From NCBI GenBank assembly GCA_041661865.1, contig JBAZTO010000001.1, positions 62,001-126,000 on the forward strand: DNA of 64,000 bases. Direction: 5' to 3'. Source of the DNA: JBAZTO01 sp041661865 (GTDB taxonomy: Bacteria; Planctomycetota; Phycisphaerae; SM23-33). The position numbers were made by a program, and so were the translations under genes. The notes beneath the pieces were generated by a model. It saw only the letters and a list, made by a program, of their open reading frames with translations, was not told the origin of the DNA and made no database searches. Below, piece after piece: positions 42,641 through 51,318 of this stretch (positions are counted from its first letter, which is position 1; each line of letters starts with the position of its first letter).

Positions 42641-42861
42641 TGCCTGTCGGTAACTCAACCCTCATCCACTTCGGCTGCGCCACCATCGGCTGCGGCTACG
42701 AAGAGGACATCGGCTTCGGCATCAGCGCCGGCCTGGTGATCAGTGGCAGCGTGACGATCATCTGCCCTCGCTGCGGCAGCGTCATCCACATCGACAAGAC
42801 CACCATGGCGCTGCCTGTGCGGTTCCAATCTGAACGAGGTCCGCGCCTTCCCCAACCCTGA
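42640..42861 (+). CDS. Small zinc-ribbon-like protein
   Basis: A 73-residue protein with a Cys-x4-Cys pair (FGCATIGCGYE) and, after a beta stretch, a Cys-x2-Cys pair (IICPRCGSV), the layout of a zinc ribbon. It starts in the TGATG overlap with the gp25-like gene. Such small zinc proteins often bind nucleic acid or other proteins; no specific role. Confidence 0.65.
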   Translation: MPVGNSTLIHFGCATIGCGYEEDIGFGISAGLVISGSVTIICPRCGSVIHIDKTTMALPVRFQSERGPRLPQP

Positions 42862-42881
42862 TAACGATCACGATTCTGATT

Positions 42882-43433
42882 ATGAAACCCGCTGACACCG
42901 AACCGACCTTCCACGAGCTGCCCACCAAGGTGAGCACCGAGTTGTGGTCGCGTTTCATCAAGACCTTGAAGAAGCCTGCTTCTATTCCCTTGGAGACCTG
43001 GCGTAACTGGAAGTATGGCCGTCGGGCGCCTTGGATTCAGGATCTTCCGGCTGTTGTGAAGCTCCTCGGCGTCGATGACAAGACGGTGATGCTGGCGCTT
43101 CGATTCCTCAACCACCCTGACCTCCACACCCTCGAGGACTACATCGCCGTTATCCTCGAAGCTCGCAAGGCCCAGGACAAGAAGAAGGCTGCTTGGCGCA
43201 TGAAGCAGCGTCGCACCGAAGGTGTCGCTGCTTCTGTCACACCCGAGAAAGCTGAAGAGTACCGTTGGCGCCGGGACTATAAGAAAGACTACATTCAACT
43301 TCGTGCTCAATCCGGCCAGCCTCCCCTGCCTCGTGATGAGAAGGGCCGGACGATCTTCCCACCGGGGTTCGTCATCCCTCCTATGCCAACCAATCCTCGG
43401 ATCTTTGATCCCGAACTGATGGTGAGCCCATGA
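42882..43433 (+). CDS. Basic protein with a tryptophan-rich N-terminal module
   Basis: A 183-residue protein. Residues about 15-75 contain LWSRFIKTLKKPASIPLETW-type sequence that is echoed in the next gene (SFI.T...PETI..ELW..W..G). The second half is strongly basic and helical (AAWRMKQRRTEGVAA) and could contact nucleic acid. The pair look like diverged copies of one module. Coupled to the next gene by an ATGA overlap. Confidence 0.65.
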   Translation: MKPADTEPTFHELPTKVSTELWSRFIKTLKKPASIPLETWRNWKYGRRAPWIQDLPAVVKLLGVDDKTVMLALRFLNHPDLHTLEDYIAVILEARKAQDKKKAAWRMKQRRTEGVAASVTPEKAEEYRWRRDYKKDYIQLRAQSGQPPLPRDEKGRTIFPPGFVIPPMPTNPRIFDPELMVSP

Positions 43434-44707
43434 AACAACACAAGAATCTCGAAGAGCTGAAGACCAGCGGGAAGCTCTCCAAGTTCGTCACCGGAGCTTG
43501 GCAGTCCTTCATCATGACCCGCGAACGTCCTGAGACAATCTCGGTCGAATTGTGGGCCGTCTGGCAGCAGGGCGTCACGATGCCGCCGTACAAGACGTGG
43601 ACGACCTGGTTCGATCGCATGGGCTTCCCGTTCGAGAAGTTCCTGCTGCACATCGCGACCTACACCACGAATCCACAGACTCTGTCTGAGCAAAGCTACG
43701 AGAGGACGATGCGTTCGCACACGCTTCGGCAGCTCTACGGACGGATCGATGCGCGGTACTACGATGTCTTGGACACCTTGCTGAATCGCAAGGTCGTCCT
43801 TCCGCAGCCGAACACCACGCTCGACATCCGGGCGAATCTCAAGCCGCTGGAAGCCCTGCGCCAGAGGAAGTGGGAAGCCCTGCTCACTACGCTGCCCAAG
43901 CGTCCTGTGTCATTCTATAATGGCCTTCGGCGCTTCTATTCTGACACTTTGTGCAAGTCCATCTTGTGTGGGAATACGGTTCCCGCGATTGAGAAGGCTG
44001 GTCTCGTCGCCACCTTCTTGGGCATCGACTATGAGAAGATGTTCGCGGTCTACACCTTCGACGAGCTGCCTGGCTGCAACCTCTACCCGGATCGCGTGCG
44101 CCGCACGATGAACTCGCTGCGCTGCCGGTTCAACAAGAGCTGGCCCAAGGAGGTGCTGGCGAAGTACGCTTCGTCCATCGAACGCAACCAGCGCATGGCC
44201 TCAGCACGCCGCAACTATCTCACCCGTCGCAATGAAGGACTGCTGAAGGCCTTCAACGACGCCGTCGAGCGCAGCATCAAGGCCACCAACGCTGGGGACA
44301 ACGAAGCAGCCGGCCTCGCCAAGGTCGAAGCCCGGGCGCTGGAAGCCCAGCTGACTACGTTGCAGATCGCCCATGGCCACATCGAGAAGACCATCGAGCC
44401 CATCAGCTCGCCGGTCATGCGTCTCAACGCTGAAGGCATTCTTGCACCCACCACGTCGAAGGCCGGCGCCGGCTTGCCCAAGCCCGTCTACGAGCCCCTG
44501 CCGCCGCTGCCTGATAAGCCCGTCGCGTATGAAGTGCTCCCTCCTCCGCCCCCGCCTCCGACGCCCTTGCCGCCGCTCGGCGACAAACCTGGCATCCATG
44601 ACTTCCTGAAGCGCTTCCCAGTCAACATCCGGGCTGTGAAGGCTGCTCCTGTGGAAGTCGAAGAACCCGTTACCACTCCCTCGACCAACGCTGTCCTGGA
44701 CCTCTAA
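43430..44707 (+). CDS. Unknown protein with polyproline tail
   Basis: A 425-residue helical protein. The N-terminal 60 residues repeat the module of the preceding gene. Residues 240-310 form a charged helical, probably coiled-coil, region. From about 345 the chain is Pro-rich, with PPLP repeats and a run of seven prolines (VLPPPPPPPTPLPPL), ending in a short acidic tail. Polyproline runs slow ribosomes and usually need EF-P. It is followed after 2 bases by the helicase gene, which ends in a similar proline run. Confidence 0.65.
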   Translation: MKQHKNLEELKTSGKLSKFVTGAWQSFIMTRERPETISVELWAVWQQGVTMPPYKTWTTWFDRMGFPFEKFLLHIATYTTNPQTLSEQSYERTMRSHTLRQLYGRIDARYYDVLDTLLNRKVVLPQPNTTLDIRANLKPLEALRQRKWEALLTTLPKRPVSFYNGLRRFYSDTLCKSILCGNTVPAIEKAGLVATFLGIDYEKMFAVYTFDELPGCNLYPDRVRRTMNSLRCRFNKSWPKEVLAKYASSIERNQRMASARRNYLTRRNEGLLKAFNDAVERSIKATNAGDNEAAGLAKVEARALEAQLTTLQIAHGHIEKTIEPISSPVMRLNAEGILAPTTSKAGAGLPKPVYEPLPPLPDKPVAYEVLPPPPPPPTPLPPLGDKPGIHDFLKRFPVNIRAVKAAPVEVEEPVTTPSTNAVLDL

Positions 44708-44709
44708 CC

Positions 44710-46158
44710 ATGGTTGATTTCGCTGCGATCCTGGCCAATAGCCGGGCCTCGCCGATCTCCATCATGGATGGAGATCTCCCTGATCCCTCACCTGAACAGG
44801 AACGCGCCATTGCGATCCTGTCGCGTGCCGACGGCATCGTGAAGCGCCTGTCCGGCAAAGCCGGTACCGGCAAGAGCACGGTGATTCGCCACGTCATGAA
44901 CCAGACCGAGGTCACGATCTGCGCGACCACGGCCAAGGCCGCGCTCAACGTGGGCGGCATCACCGTCGATCGCCTCTTCCTCTACGACCGCAAGCGGGAT
45001 CGCTGCCGCAATGAGGACAAGCTGCAGGAATCCATGGATTCCTGTTCAGCCATCATCGTGATCGATGAAGCCAGCATGATGGGCTCGAAGATGGCGAGCT
45101 ATGTCCACCGCGTCTGTCTGATGTACGGCAAGACCCTGATCCTGGTGGGAGACTGGGCGCAGGCTCGGCCGGTGCAGGACGACTGGATCACCAAGTGCAG
45201 TATCTTGGACAACTCGATCACCGTCTTCCTCGTCGAGTGCCACCGCCAGACCGATCGTCCCTTCCTGGCCGCCTTGGACGCCCTGAGCATGGGCGCCAAG
45301 TCCAGCGCCGCCTACGCGGTGTTCGACGCCTGCAAGGTAAGCCGCGAGCCTGAAGGCGACCACTACGTCCGCCTCTACGCCACCAACAAGCTGACCGAGT
45401 CCTACAACCGTGCCAGGCTTGCTGAGCTGGAGCGCACGCACCCTGCTGCACCCATCGTGTCTCGGGCTGAGAAGCTGAAGGGTGACTGGTACCCTGACGA
45501 GGAAGATCGCCTCATCGACGATTCTCGTTTCATGCACAACATCAGCCTGAAGATCGGCGCGCGGCTGATCTGCACGAAGAACGACTACCGTCACGGGTTC
45601 GTGAACGGTGACGTGGGTGAGCTGGTGGACATCGGCTTCATCGATCTCCCCCACAACGGCAACATCCTCTCCATCCTCGGCAAGCTCACCCCGGCCCCTG
45701 ATGACCGGCCCAGCGAGGACAGCTCGGGCCGGCGCATCATCTGCTGGCTCAGCCAGCTGCCGGCCGACCTCGAGTTGAACGCCGTGCATCAGTCCAACGC
45801 CATTCTGCTCATGCACCACGAGCGCACCGACAGCCTGCTGCAGGTGCATGGAACCACGCGCGAACTCACCGACGCTGATGAAGTCGTGCTGCAGGCGGTG
45901 CGCGGATTCCCCGTCATGCTCGGTTGGGCCATGACGATTCACAAGTGCCAGGGCATGACCTGCGACAGCGTCTATGTGGACATGTCGTCCATGCTGCACT
46001 TCCCCGAAGGCAGCCGCCACGGCCTCGCCTACGTCGCCTTGAGCCGTTGTCGCACGCTCGAAGGCTTGAAGATCTATGGTTGGAATCCAGCCGCGATCGA
46101 ATGCGACCCTGAAGTCTGGCGTTTGCTCGCGCCACCACCTCCCCCTCCACCCCTCTAG
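44710..46158 (+). CDS. SF1 DNA helicase (Dda/RecD2-like)
   Basis: A 482-residue superfamily 1 helicase that would unwind DNA 5' to 3' in phage replication or recombination. Motifs in order: Walker A GKAGTGKST (49-57), motif II IDEAS (118-122), motif III GDWAQ (147-151), motif IV-type arginine in ECHRQTDRP, and C-terminal TIHKCQG and VALSRCR (motifs V/VI, about 405-445). The size matches T4 Dda (439 residues) better than RecD2. It ends in LLAPPPPPPPL, an unusual proline run that repeats the style of the gene before it. It is the only recognised replication gene here. Confidence 0.9.
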   Translation: MVDFAAILANSRASPISIMDGDLPDPSPEQERAIAILSRADGIVKRLSGKAGTGKSTVIRHVMNQTEVTICATTAKAALNVGGITVDRLFLYDRKRDRCRNEDKLQESMDSCSAIIVIDEASMMGSKMASYVHRVCLMYGKTLILVGDWAQARPVQDDWITKCSILDNSITVFLVECHRQTDRPFLAALDALSMGAKSSAAYAVFDACKVSREPEGDHYVRLYATNKLTESYNRARLAELERTHPAAPIVSRAEKLKGDWYPDEEDRLIDDSRFMHNISLKIGARLICTKNDYRHGFVNGDVGELVDIGFIDLPHNGNILSILGKLTPAPDDRPSEDSSGRRIICWLSQLPADLELNAVHQSNAILLMHHERTDSLLQVHGTTRELTDADEVVLQAVRGFPVMLGWAMTIHKCQGMTCDSVYVDMSSMLHFPEGSRHGLAYVALSRCRTLEGLKIYGWNPAAIECDPEVWRLLAPPPPPPPL

Positions 46159-46173
46159 TCCCAAGGAGCCTCC

Positions 46174-46401
46174 ATGGCCCTCTTCTATCGCGTCGAAACC
46201 ATCCAGGCCGTCTACCTCGTCCCCTCGTGCCTGGCCCGCTTCCGCAACTCATCCACCCCCGGCAGGATCGAATATATCCACCCAGTCGGCACCAGCGCCT
46301 CCCCCGAGATGGTGCGCGCCGTTCGCGTCGTTAGCGAAGACGAACTCAAGGCCGAAGGCGTCGAGGCGATCATCCTCGGCGAGTCGAAGAAGCCTGCGTG
46401 A
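46174..46401 (+). CDS. Small unknown protein
   Basis: A 75-residue beta-rich protein, MALFYRVETIQAVYLVPSCL..., after ribosome site AAGGAG. First of a long series of small overlapping genes. Function unknown. Confidence 0.65.
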   Translation: MALFYRVETIQAVYLVPSCLARFRNSSTPGRIEYIHPVGTSASPEMVRAVRVVSEDELKAEGVEAIILGESKKPA

Positions 46402-46619
46402 CCCGCGTCGAACGCGCCTGCCTCAACGCCGCCATCGCCTGGTGGGAAGCTGACCACAAGCAGCTTGCCCCAGGCGAAGACAACCCGGGCGATCCCGGGA
46501 TGCCCATCCACGACGACCTGGTGAACGCCATAGGCGACCTCATCAATGAACGAGCCAACGAACGCTCCAACAAGCAGGAAAGAAAGAAATGTCCGAAGTC
46601 CGCAAGCCGTACCGCGTGA
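46398..46619 (+). CDS. Small helical protein
   Basis: A 73-residue protein with a GTG start inside the GTGA overlap with the preceding stop. Two helices (ACLNAAIAWWEADHK and LVNAIGDLINERANERSNKQ) and a basic tail. It overlaps the next gene by 31 bases. Function unknown. Confidence 0.55.
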   Translation: MTRVERACLNAAIAWWEADHKQLAPGEDNPGDPGMPIHDDLVNAIGDLINERANERSNKQERKKCPKSASRTA

Positions 46620-46804
46620 CCGTGAAGACCGAGGTCACGTTCACCTTGATGGCGCGCTCAGAAGCCGCCGCTGAGGTGCGCGCCCTCGAACTCGCTAGCA
46701 TGGGCTGCCGCCCGGTCAGCGTGATCTCGGCTCGCGTGCCTTGGTTCGGCGGCGTCGTCGAGCTGCCCCACGAGAGCGTGGAGTATGACCGCGATGAGCC
46801 ATGA
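46589..46804 (+). CDS. Small unknown protein
   Basis: A 71-residue alpha/beta protein, MSEVRKPYRVTVKTEVTFTL..., whose layout (strand, helix with Ala/Glu, strand) resembles small ferredoxin-like folds. Function unknown. Confidence 0.6.
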   Translation: MSEVRKPYRVTVKTEVTFTLMARSEAAAEVRALELASMGCRPVSVISARVPWFGGVVELPHESVEYDRDEP

Positions 46805-47225
46805 AGACCAGGGAACTGGATTCGATCCCAACGCCCATGGGCATGAGCTGCAGGGACGTGAAGCCCCTCGCTACGCTCTTGAAACCACGCTGAACATCAG
46901 CGCCCTCGATGGTCCTGACATCGATCTCACTGTGACATTGAAGGCGTGCCCGAAGTACAAGCTCGGCGCCTACTACACGGGGCGGCTCATCGTTGGTGGT
47001 GTCACATTCAAGGTCAAAGCCATCTGCGTTTGCTCCACGGCCGGCGGCCGGGCCTGGATGGCGTGGGACGAGAAGCTCGATGATAGGCTCGGGATCCTCC
47101 AGGTCGGCGACAACAATCGACGCGCGGTGACTCTCGACATCACCCCGCCGGGCGGCACCACGCCAGAGGCTGGCAACTACATCGTCTGTATCCATCCCCG
47201 CAGCGACAGCGATTCCGATGACTGA
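46794..47225 (+). CDS. Unknown beta-rich protein
   Basis: A 143-residue protein starting MSHEDQGTGFDPN; GTGGAG lies 10 bases before this ATG, so it is preferred over the ATG at 46785. Predominantly beta strands, with acidic Asp/Ser repeats at the end (RSDSDSDD). Function unknown. Confidence 0.6.
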   Translation: MSHEDQGTGFDPNAHGHELQGREAPRYALETTLNISALDGPDIDLTVTLKACPKYKLGAYYTGRLIVGGVTFKVKAICVCSTAGGRAWMAWDEKLDDRLGILQVGDNNRRAVTLDITPPGGTTPEAGNYIVCIHPRSDSDSDD

Positions 47226-47448
47226 CCAGATTGATCCCACCTGCTTCCCCTTCATGAAGCGCCTCTTCGACGAAGCGGAGGCTATCGACACCGACGCCCT
47301 CCTCGCCTTCCACACGGGCCTGGCCGGCATTTCCGATGCGACGCTCGACGGCGGCATCCCCGATCCGCTCAAGCCCATATACAACGAAGGTCTCGCCTAC
47401 CGCGAGATCCTGCTGAAAGCCGCGCATGACACTCGCTCTCGCCCTTGA
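47218..47448 (+). CDS. Small acidic protein
   Basis: A 76-residue acidic helical protein, MTDQIDPTCFPFMKRLFDEA.... It overlaps both neighbours (8 and 23 bases). Function unknown. Confidence 0.6.
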   Translation: MTDQIDPTCFPFMKRLFDEAEAIDTDALLAFHTGLAGISDATLDGGIPDPLKPIYNEGLAYREILLKAAHDTRSRP

Positions 47449-47872
47449 ATACATCGGCGCCCTCCTCGGAGCGTCCGGCGCGCTGTTCGTCACGAGCAGC
47501 CAGGCCAGCTACCGTATGGCGGCCTTCAGCCTGTGGGTCATCTCCAACGCGGCCCTCATCTGCCTGTTCGCAATGGAAGACCACTACGCGATCTTTGCCA
47601 TGCAGTGGTGGTACTTCTTCACGGCTGTCGGCGGCTTCTTCAACAACTGGCAGATGCATCGTGCCGAACCCTCGCTGATCGCCGCCCGCCTACAGATGCG
47701 ACAGGAAGCGATCACCAAGAGCGATCTGCTGTCCAAAGCGAACTCGCTGCTGCGTTCAGCCTACGCCATCGCTGAACGCGACGGCAAAGAAACGAACTGG
47801 GAAGCGATCCGCAACCAGCTCAAGACCCACCTCGATGCAGCCCACGCTGCAGGAGTGAGACCCTACCCATGA
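47426..47872 (+). CDS. Membrane protein with three predicted spans
   Basis: A 148-residue protein. Three hydrophobic segments (about 3-22, 30-49, 55-73; the last contains QWWYFFTAVGGFFNNW) are followed by a 70-residue helical cytoplasmic tail. The three-span N-terminal part resembles small PnuC/SemiSWEET-type membrane proteins, but no transport residues can be confirmed. The start overlaps the preceding gene by 23 bases. Confidence 0.65.
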   Translation: MTLALALEYIGALLGASGALFVTSSQASYRMAAFSLWVISNAALICLFAMEDHYAIFAMQWWYFFTAVGGFFNNWQMHRAEPSLIAARLQMRQEAITKSDLLSKANSLLRSAYAIAERDGKETNWEAIRNQLKTHLDAAHAAGVRPYP

Positions 47873-48108
47873 TCGTCCCTGTCACCCTGCCGTCCGATCC
47901 GGTCGTGCAGGTCTACATCTGCAATGGCCAGTACGGCCTGCCTTCCACCATCCATGTCGTCGGCCCGCGTCCGCTGGACGACATCAAGCAGTTCGATCTC
48001 AACCTCGGTGATCTCGACAAGGTCTTCGACGCGACCAAGACGTACGTCAAGGTGCTCCTGCAGGAGCACCAGGCGAAGCTCACTGACGAGCCCAAGAGGC
48101 TCGCATGA
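47869..48108 (+). CDS. Small unknown protein
   Basis: A 79-residue protein, MIVPVTLPSDPVVQVYICNG..., beta N-terminal half and a helical C-terminus. ATGA overlaps link it to genes on both sides. Function unknown. Confidence 0.6.
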   Translation: MIVPVTLPSDPVVQVYICNGQYGLPSTIHVVGPRPLDDIKQFDLNLGDLDKVFDATKTYVKVLLQEHQAKLTDEPKRLA

Positions 48109-48257
48109 ACGAAATCGGCATTTTCTTCGTCTGCGTCTGCATTGTCCTCAGCATCGGCCTCTGCAGCCACTACAGAGCCGAAGGCGAATGCGCCAAGGCC
48201 GGCCTCGTGCAGAAGGTCGACCCCGGAACCAAACAGATCATATGGGCCAAGCCCTAA
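48105..48257 (+). CDS. Small single-span membrane protein
   Basis: A 50-residue protein starting MNEIGIFFVCVCIVLSIGLC: one transmembrane helix, two more cysteines outside it, and a short soluble tail ending IIWAKP. It starts in an ATGA overlap. A 6-bp hairpin (ACGGGC-GAAT-GCCCGT, 48260-48275) follows the stop. Holin-like in size, but nothing specific supports lysis. Confidence 0.6.
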   Translation: MNEIGIFFVCVCIVLSIGLCSHYRAEGECAKAGLVQKVDPGTKQIIWAKP

Positions 48258-48324
48258 GAACGGGCGAATGCCCGTAGAAAGTCTCATAACCATGAAATCC
48301 CCCAGCCTCCCGAAAGGAGCTACC

Positions 48325-48678
48325 ATGCGTAACTCAGGCCCCACTTCCTCCACCTCGCCGACTCTCCGTAGTCTCGGCGCCGGCGTCGGCGCCCCCGTCG
48401 GCGCTGAGACCAAGTGCAAGATCCCCGGCATCGGCGACGACGTCGAAGCCCTGACCGCGCTCACCGTCGAGCAGTCGCAGGAGATCGCGATGTTCTATGA
48501 CATCCGCGCCCGCCTCGACATCCTTCTGAACGGCCCCAAGCCCGAGCCGCTGGCTGGCCAGGCTGCTGATCCTCAGCCGGCGCGTACGCTCGGCCTGACC
48601 GACCTGGTCGGCATCCTGCGCGAGCAGCAGAATGCTCGCCGCGAGCTGATCCACAGCATCAACGTCATGTTGAGCTAA
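48325..48678 (+). CDS. Unknown helical protein
   Basis: A 117-residue protein starting MRNSGPTSSTSPTLRSLGAG, chosen because AAAGGAG lies 6 bases before this ATG; in-frame ATGs further upstream are possible. Disordered start, then helices (TALTVEQSQEIAMFYDIRAR; LVGILREQQNARRELIHSIN). Function unknown. Confidence 0.6.
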   Translation: MRNSGPTSSTSPTLRSLGAGVGAPVGAETKCKIPGIGDDVEALTALTVEQSQEIAMFYDIRARLDILLNGPKPEPLAGQAADPQPARTLGLTDLVGILREQQNARRELIHSINVMLS

Positions 48679-48679
48679 C

Positions 48680-49261
48680 GTGCTCACCGAATCCACCACC
48701 CCGGAATCCTTCAACGTGCTCCACTTTCTCCTCACCGAACTCCTCCCCATCCTCGCCGGCTGCTTCTTCAGCTTCTGGTGCGGCGTCTTCTTCGGCCGCA
48801 AGTTCCCTCGTGTCGCCAAGGCCGTCGCTGGCGAGGTTGCTGAACGCAAGAAGGTGATCTTCCGTTTCACCGCGAACCAGACGATCACCCTCGCCCGCCT
48901 CTACGACCAGACGGGGACCACGTTCCAGAACGGTCGCCTCGTGGTCGGCAGTCAGGAAGCTGTGGCCCGACTGTGGGACCACATCCATTCGTTGCTGCCG
49001 AAAGAATATGCTGAATGGCACATGGAACTCGAGACGACCGACAGCCACCAGCGCTGGTCCATCACCCTCACCGAACCGTCGCCCTACCGCGTCGACCTTC
49101 TGAAGAAGCAGATCGATCTGGCAGACCCCGTCCTCGTCAAGCCGGTGCTGGTCGGGTCGAAACAGCTGGTTGAGAAGGTCGAGGTCAAGGACACACCCGA
49201 GACCGGCCCCAACAGCGAGAAGCCCTACGCCAAGTCCACGGACGTCGGAGGTCTCCAGTGA
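48680..49261 (+). CDS. Membrane-anchored protein
   Basis: A 193-residue protein with a GTG start. One transmembrane segment (about 17-37; LLPILAGCFFSFWCGVFFG) follows a short N-terminus, then a basic stop-transfer and a soluble alpha/beta domain of 140 residues. Its last codon overlaps the next GTG start. Function unknown. Confidence 0.6.
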   Translation: MLTESTTPESFNVLHFLLTELLPILAGCFFSFWCGVFFGRKFPRVAKAVAGEVAERKKVIFRFTANQTITLARLYDQTGTTFQNGRLVVGSQEAVARLWDHIHSLLPKEYAEWHMELETTDSHQRWSITLTEPSPYRVDLLKKQIDLADPVLVKPVLVGSKQLVEKVEVKDTPETGPNSEKPYAKSTDVGGLQ

Positions 49262-49707
49262 GCGGCCCCATCATCGCTGCCCTCCGGGACAGCAACGACA
49301 TGCTGTCCGACATTCGCCACCTCTGCAACGCGCAGATGTGCGAGAAGCTGGACGCGCTGCGCAGCCGGCTGACCTACCTCGTCTGCACCTGCGTCGAAGA
49401 GGACCCGGAACAGCCGCACCCCAGCGACGACGACCCGGGCTGCCGTATCAAGCCCGACAGTCTGGCCAGTCCCAACGCGGCCTACGTCGGCTGTGATGAC
49501 CAGCCGATCTTCGTGTGGGTGGCCGAGGCGCCGGAGCACGACGGGCTCTACGCCTACGAGAAGGAGGGCAGCAAGCAGAACTGCACGGGCATCATCCATG
49601 ATGCCTTGCAGTTCAAGGACAAGGAATCCTGCGAGGCCTGGTGCAAGGCCAACCCCGTGCCCAAGTTCGAACCGGCCGAGCACGGCTTCTTCGGACGCGC
49701 GAAGTGA
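49258..49707 (+). CDS. Cysteine-rich protein
   Basis: A 149-residue protein with a GTG start in a GTGA overlap. Ten cysteines, several as pairs (CNAQMC, CTC), and a C-terminal region with strands FVWVAEAPEHDGLYAYE and a Cys-x3-Cys (CEAWC). Metal binding is possible. Function unknown. Confidence 0.6.
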   Translation: MSGPIIAALRDSNDMLSDIRHLCNAQMCEKLDALRSRLTYLVCTCVEEDPEQPHPSDDDPGCRIKPDSLASPNAAYVGCDDQPIFVWVAEAPEHDGLYAYEKEGSKQNCTGIIHDALQFKDKESCEAWCKANPVPKFEPAEHGFFGRAK

Positions 49708-49919
49708 ACAACGCCCTCTGCCTCGGTCGCCATGCCTACACCAAGGCCATGGCAGATTGTTACGATCAGCCGACGGAGATGCGCGTGCGCTCCATCCGTC
49801 AGCTGTTCGCGGATCTCATGGACGCGACCGAGCAGACGGGCATCGACCATGCCCTCAGCACGGCCCTCGAACAGTTCGACAGAACGTGCGAACAGGAAGG
49901 AATAAACCCCAATGTCTGA
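49704..49919 (+). CDS. Small helical protein
   Basis: A 71-residue protein with a GTG start (NNALCLGRHAYTKAM...) overlapping the previous stop as GTGA. Fully helical. Overlaps the next gene by 8 bases. Function unknown. Confidence 0.6.
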   Translation: MNNALCLGRHAYTKAMADCYDQPTEMRVRSIRQLFADLMDATEQTGIDHALSTALEQFDRTCEQEGINPNV

Positions 49920-50388
49920 TGCTTCGCAGACCATCCAGGGCAGCTACACCCTGGTCACCATGCCCGACGGCTCTGAAGTCGCCATGCACCGTCTCAAGGA
50001 CGGGCGCTGGGTGACCACGGCCGAACGGCTTGCGGCTGAAGAAGCCGAAGCTGCGCGCCTCGCGTTCGAGGCGCGCTTCAACAACACGAACACCAAACCC
50101 AACGAGCACCAGGACCCGACCACCGAGGTGCTGCGCCCCAAGCTGGATCTCGCGAGTCGGTTGGCCCAGGCCCACGCCAGCGCCAACCGCCTCGACGCCT
50201 ACCTCGGTGAGATCCTCGGCCCGCCCACGGCGCTGCTCGCCCGTGATCCGCTCTGCATGGAGCGGGTCGCCAAGGTGAAAGCGCGGCCGCAGGAGATGCG
50301 CCATGTTCTTGGGCTCATTCACATCCTGGGCACGGCCAGCGAGGCCGGACAGAAGTGGGAACAGGTCCGAAAGGAGCTGTTCTCGTGA
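49912..50388 (+). CDS. Unknown helical protein
   Basis: A 158-residue protein: a small N-terminal beta hairpin (YTLVTMPDGSEVAMHRLKDG) followed by charged helices. Function unknown. Good AAGGAA ribosome site inside the previous gene. Confidence 0.6.
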   Translation: MSDASQTIQGSYTLVTMPDGSEVAMHRLKDGRWVTTAERLAAEEAEAARLAFEARFNNTNTKPNEHQDPTTEVLRPKLDLASRLAQAHASANRLDAYLGEILGPPTALLARDPLCMERVAKVKARPQEMRHVLGLIHILGTASEAGQKWEQVRKELFS

Positions 50389-50651
50389 GCACGACTCGCT
50401 GCGACCGCTGCAACATCGAACACGAACAGTGCAGTGGCGTCTATACGATGACGTTCAATCTGCCGTACGCGGTCGACATGAACCAGTCCAAGGCTCAGCC
50501 CGCGAAGAACCTCTGCGAGCGCTGCTACCAGAGTATCTGCGACGAGATGCTGACCAGCTGGAAGGAGAAGCTCGAGGGACCGAATCCCGCGATCGAGCAG
50601 CGTGAACCGCACGTCGTCATCGACGGCGTCGTCTACCACAGGAACAAGTAA
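50385..50651 (+). CDS. Small zinc-finger-like protein
   Basis: An 88-residue protein with a GTG start in a GTGA overlap. Two cysteine pairs, CDRC near residue 6 and CERC near 45, could form one zinc site. The tail EPHVVIDGVVYHRNK is a beta hairpin. Function unknown. Confidence 0.6.
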   Translation: MSTTRCDRCNIEHEQCSGVYTMTFNLPYAVDMNQSKAQPAKNLCERCYQSICDEMLTSWKEKLEGPNPAIEQREPHVVIDGVVYHRNK

Positions 50652-50652
50652 C

Positions 50653-51318
50653 ATGGCCAGGGCCAAGACCGTCCACACCATCGAGTACTGCGACAAGGGC
50701 AACGATCTCAAGATCCCGTTGAAGTTGGTGTCCGACTCCGACCACCGGGGCGCCGCGCCTGACTTCGAATACCAGATCAATCTCGACGAGCCCATCCACT
50801 GCCGGCTGCGCGGCAAGGACCCCGAGGTCATCACCAAGCAGCTGTTCGAGCTGCTCAACAAGCACTTCGAGATCAGCTGGGCTCCGTTCCTCTACGTCCG
50901 CGTCACCTTCGGCGAGACGAACTGCAACTACAGCGGGTCGAACACCCGCGGACGCGAGATGCACGTCCTGATCGACTACGTTCTCATCGGCAGCAAGCCT
51001 GATGGCACGTTCGTCCACGACTTCTACGATGCTGACCGTGAGGTCTACACCGGCGGCCCCCACAAGCCGCGCTACAACCACTATGCCCAGGGAAAGCCCG
51101 AGGTCACCTCGGCGCCCAAGAAGCGGTGGTCGAGCCGCGAGGACATCGAAACCAAGTCGCTGATCGAGGACACGCCCGCGAACCGCGCTGCCCTCAACGC
51201 GATTCTTGCGGCGATGGAGAAGCTGACCTACCAGCTCAGCGATCTGCTGTCGAAGGACAAGATCCAGGCGACCCTGGCGAACATGCCGGCCACTGTCAAC
51301 ATCGGGATGCAAACATGA
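50653..51318 (+). CDS. Unknown protein
   Basis: A 221-residue alpha/beta protein starting MARAKTVHTIEYCDKGNDLK, one base after the previous stop. The C-terminal 60 residues are helical (RAALNAILAAMEKLTYQLSD). The middle is aromatic (FLYVRVTFGETNCNYSG). No family recognised. Confidence 0.6.
   Translation: MARAKTVHTIEYCDKGNDLKIPLKLVSDSDHRGAAPDFEYQINLDEPIHCRLRGKDPEVITKQLFELLNKHFEISWAPFLYVRVTFGETNCNYSGSNTRGREMHVLIDYVLIGSKPDGTFVHDFYDADREVYTGGPHKPRYNHYAQGKPEVTSAPKKRWSSREDIETKSLIEDTPANRAALNAILAAMEKLTYQLSDLLSKDKIQATLANMPATVNIGMQT

Noticed and set aside
48105..48257. Holin call for the 50-residue membrane protein
   Set aside because: Only one transmembrane segment and no neighbouring endolysin or spanin; size alone is not evidence.
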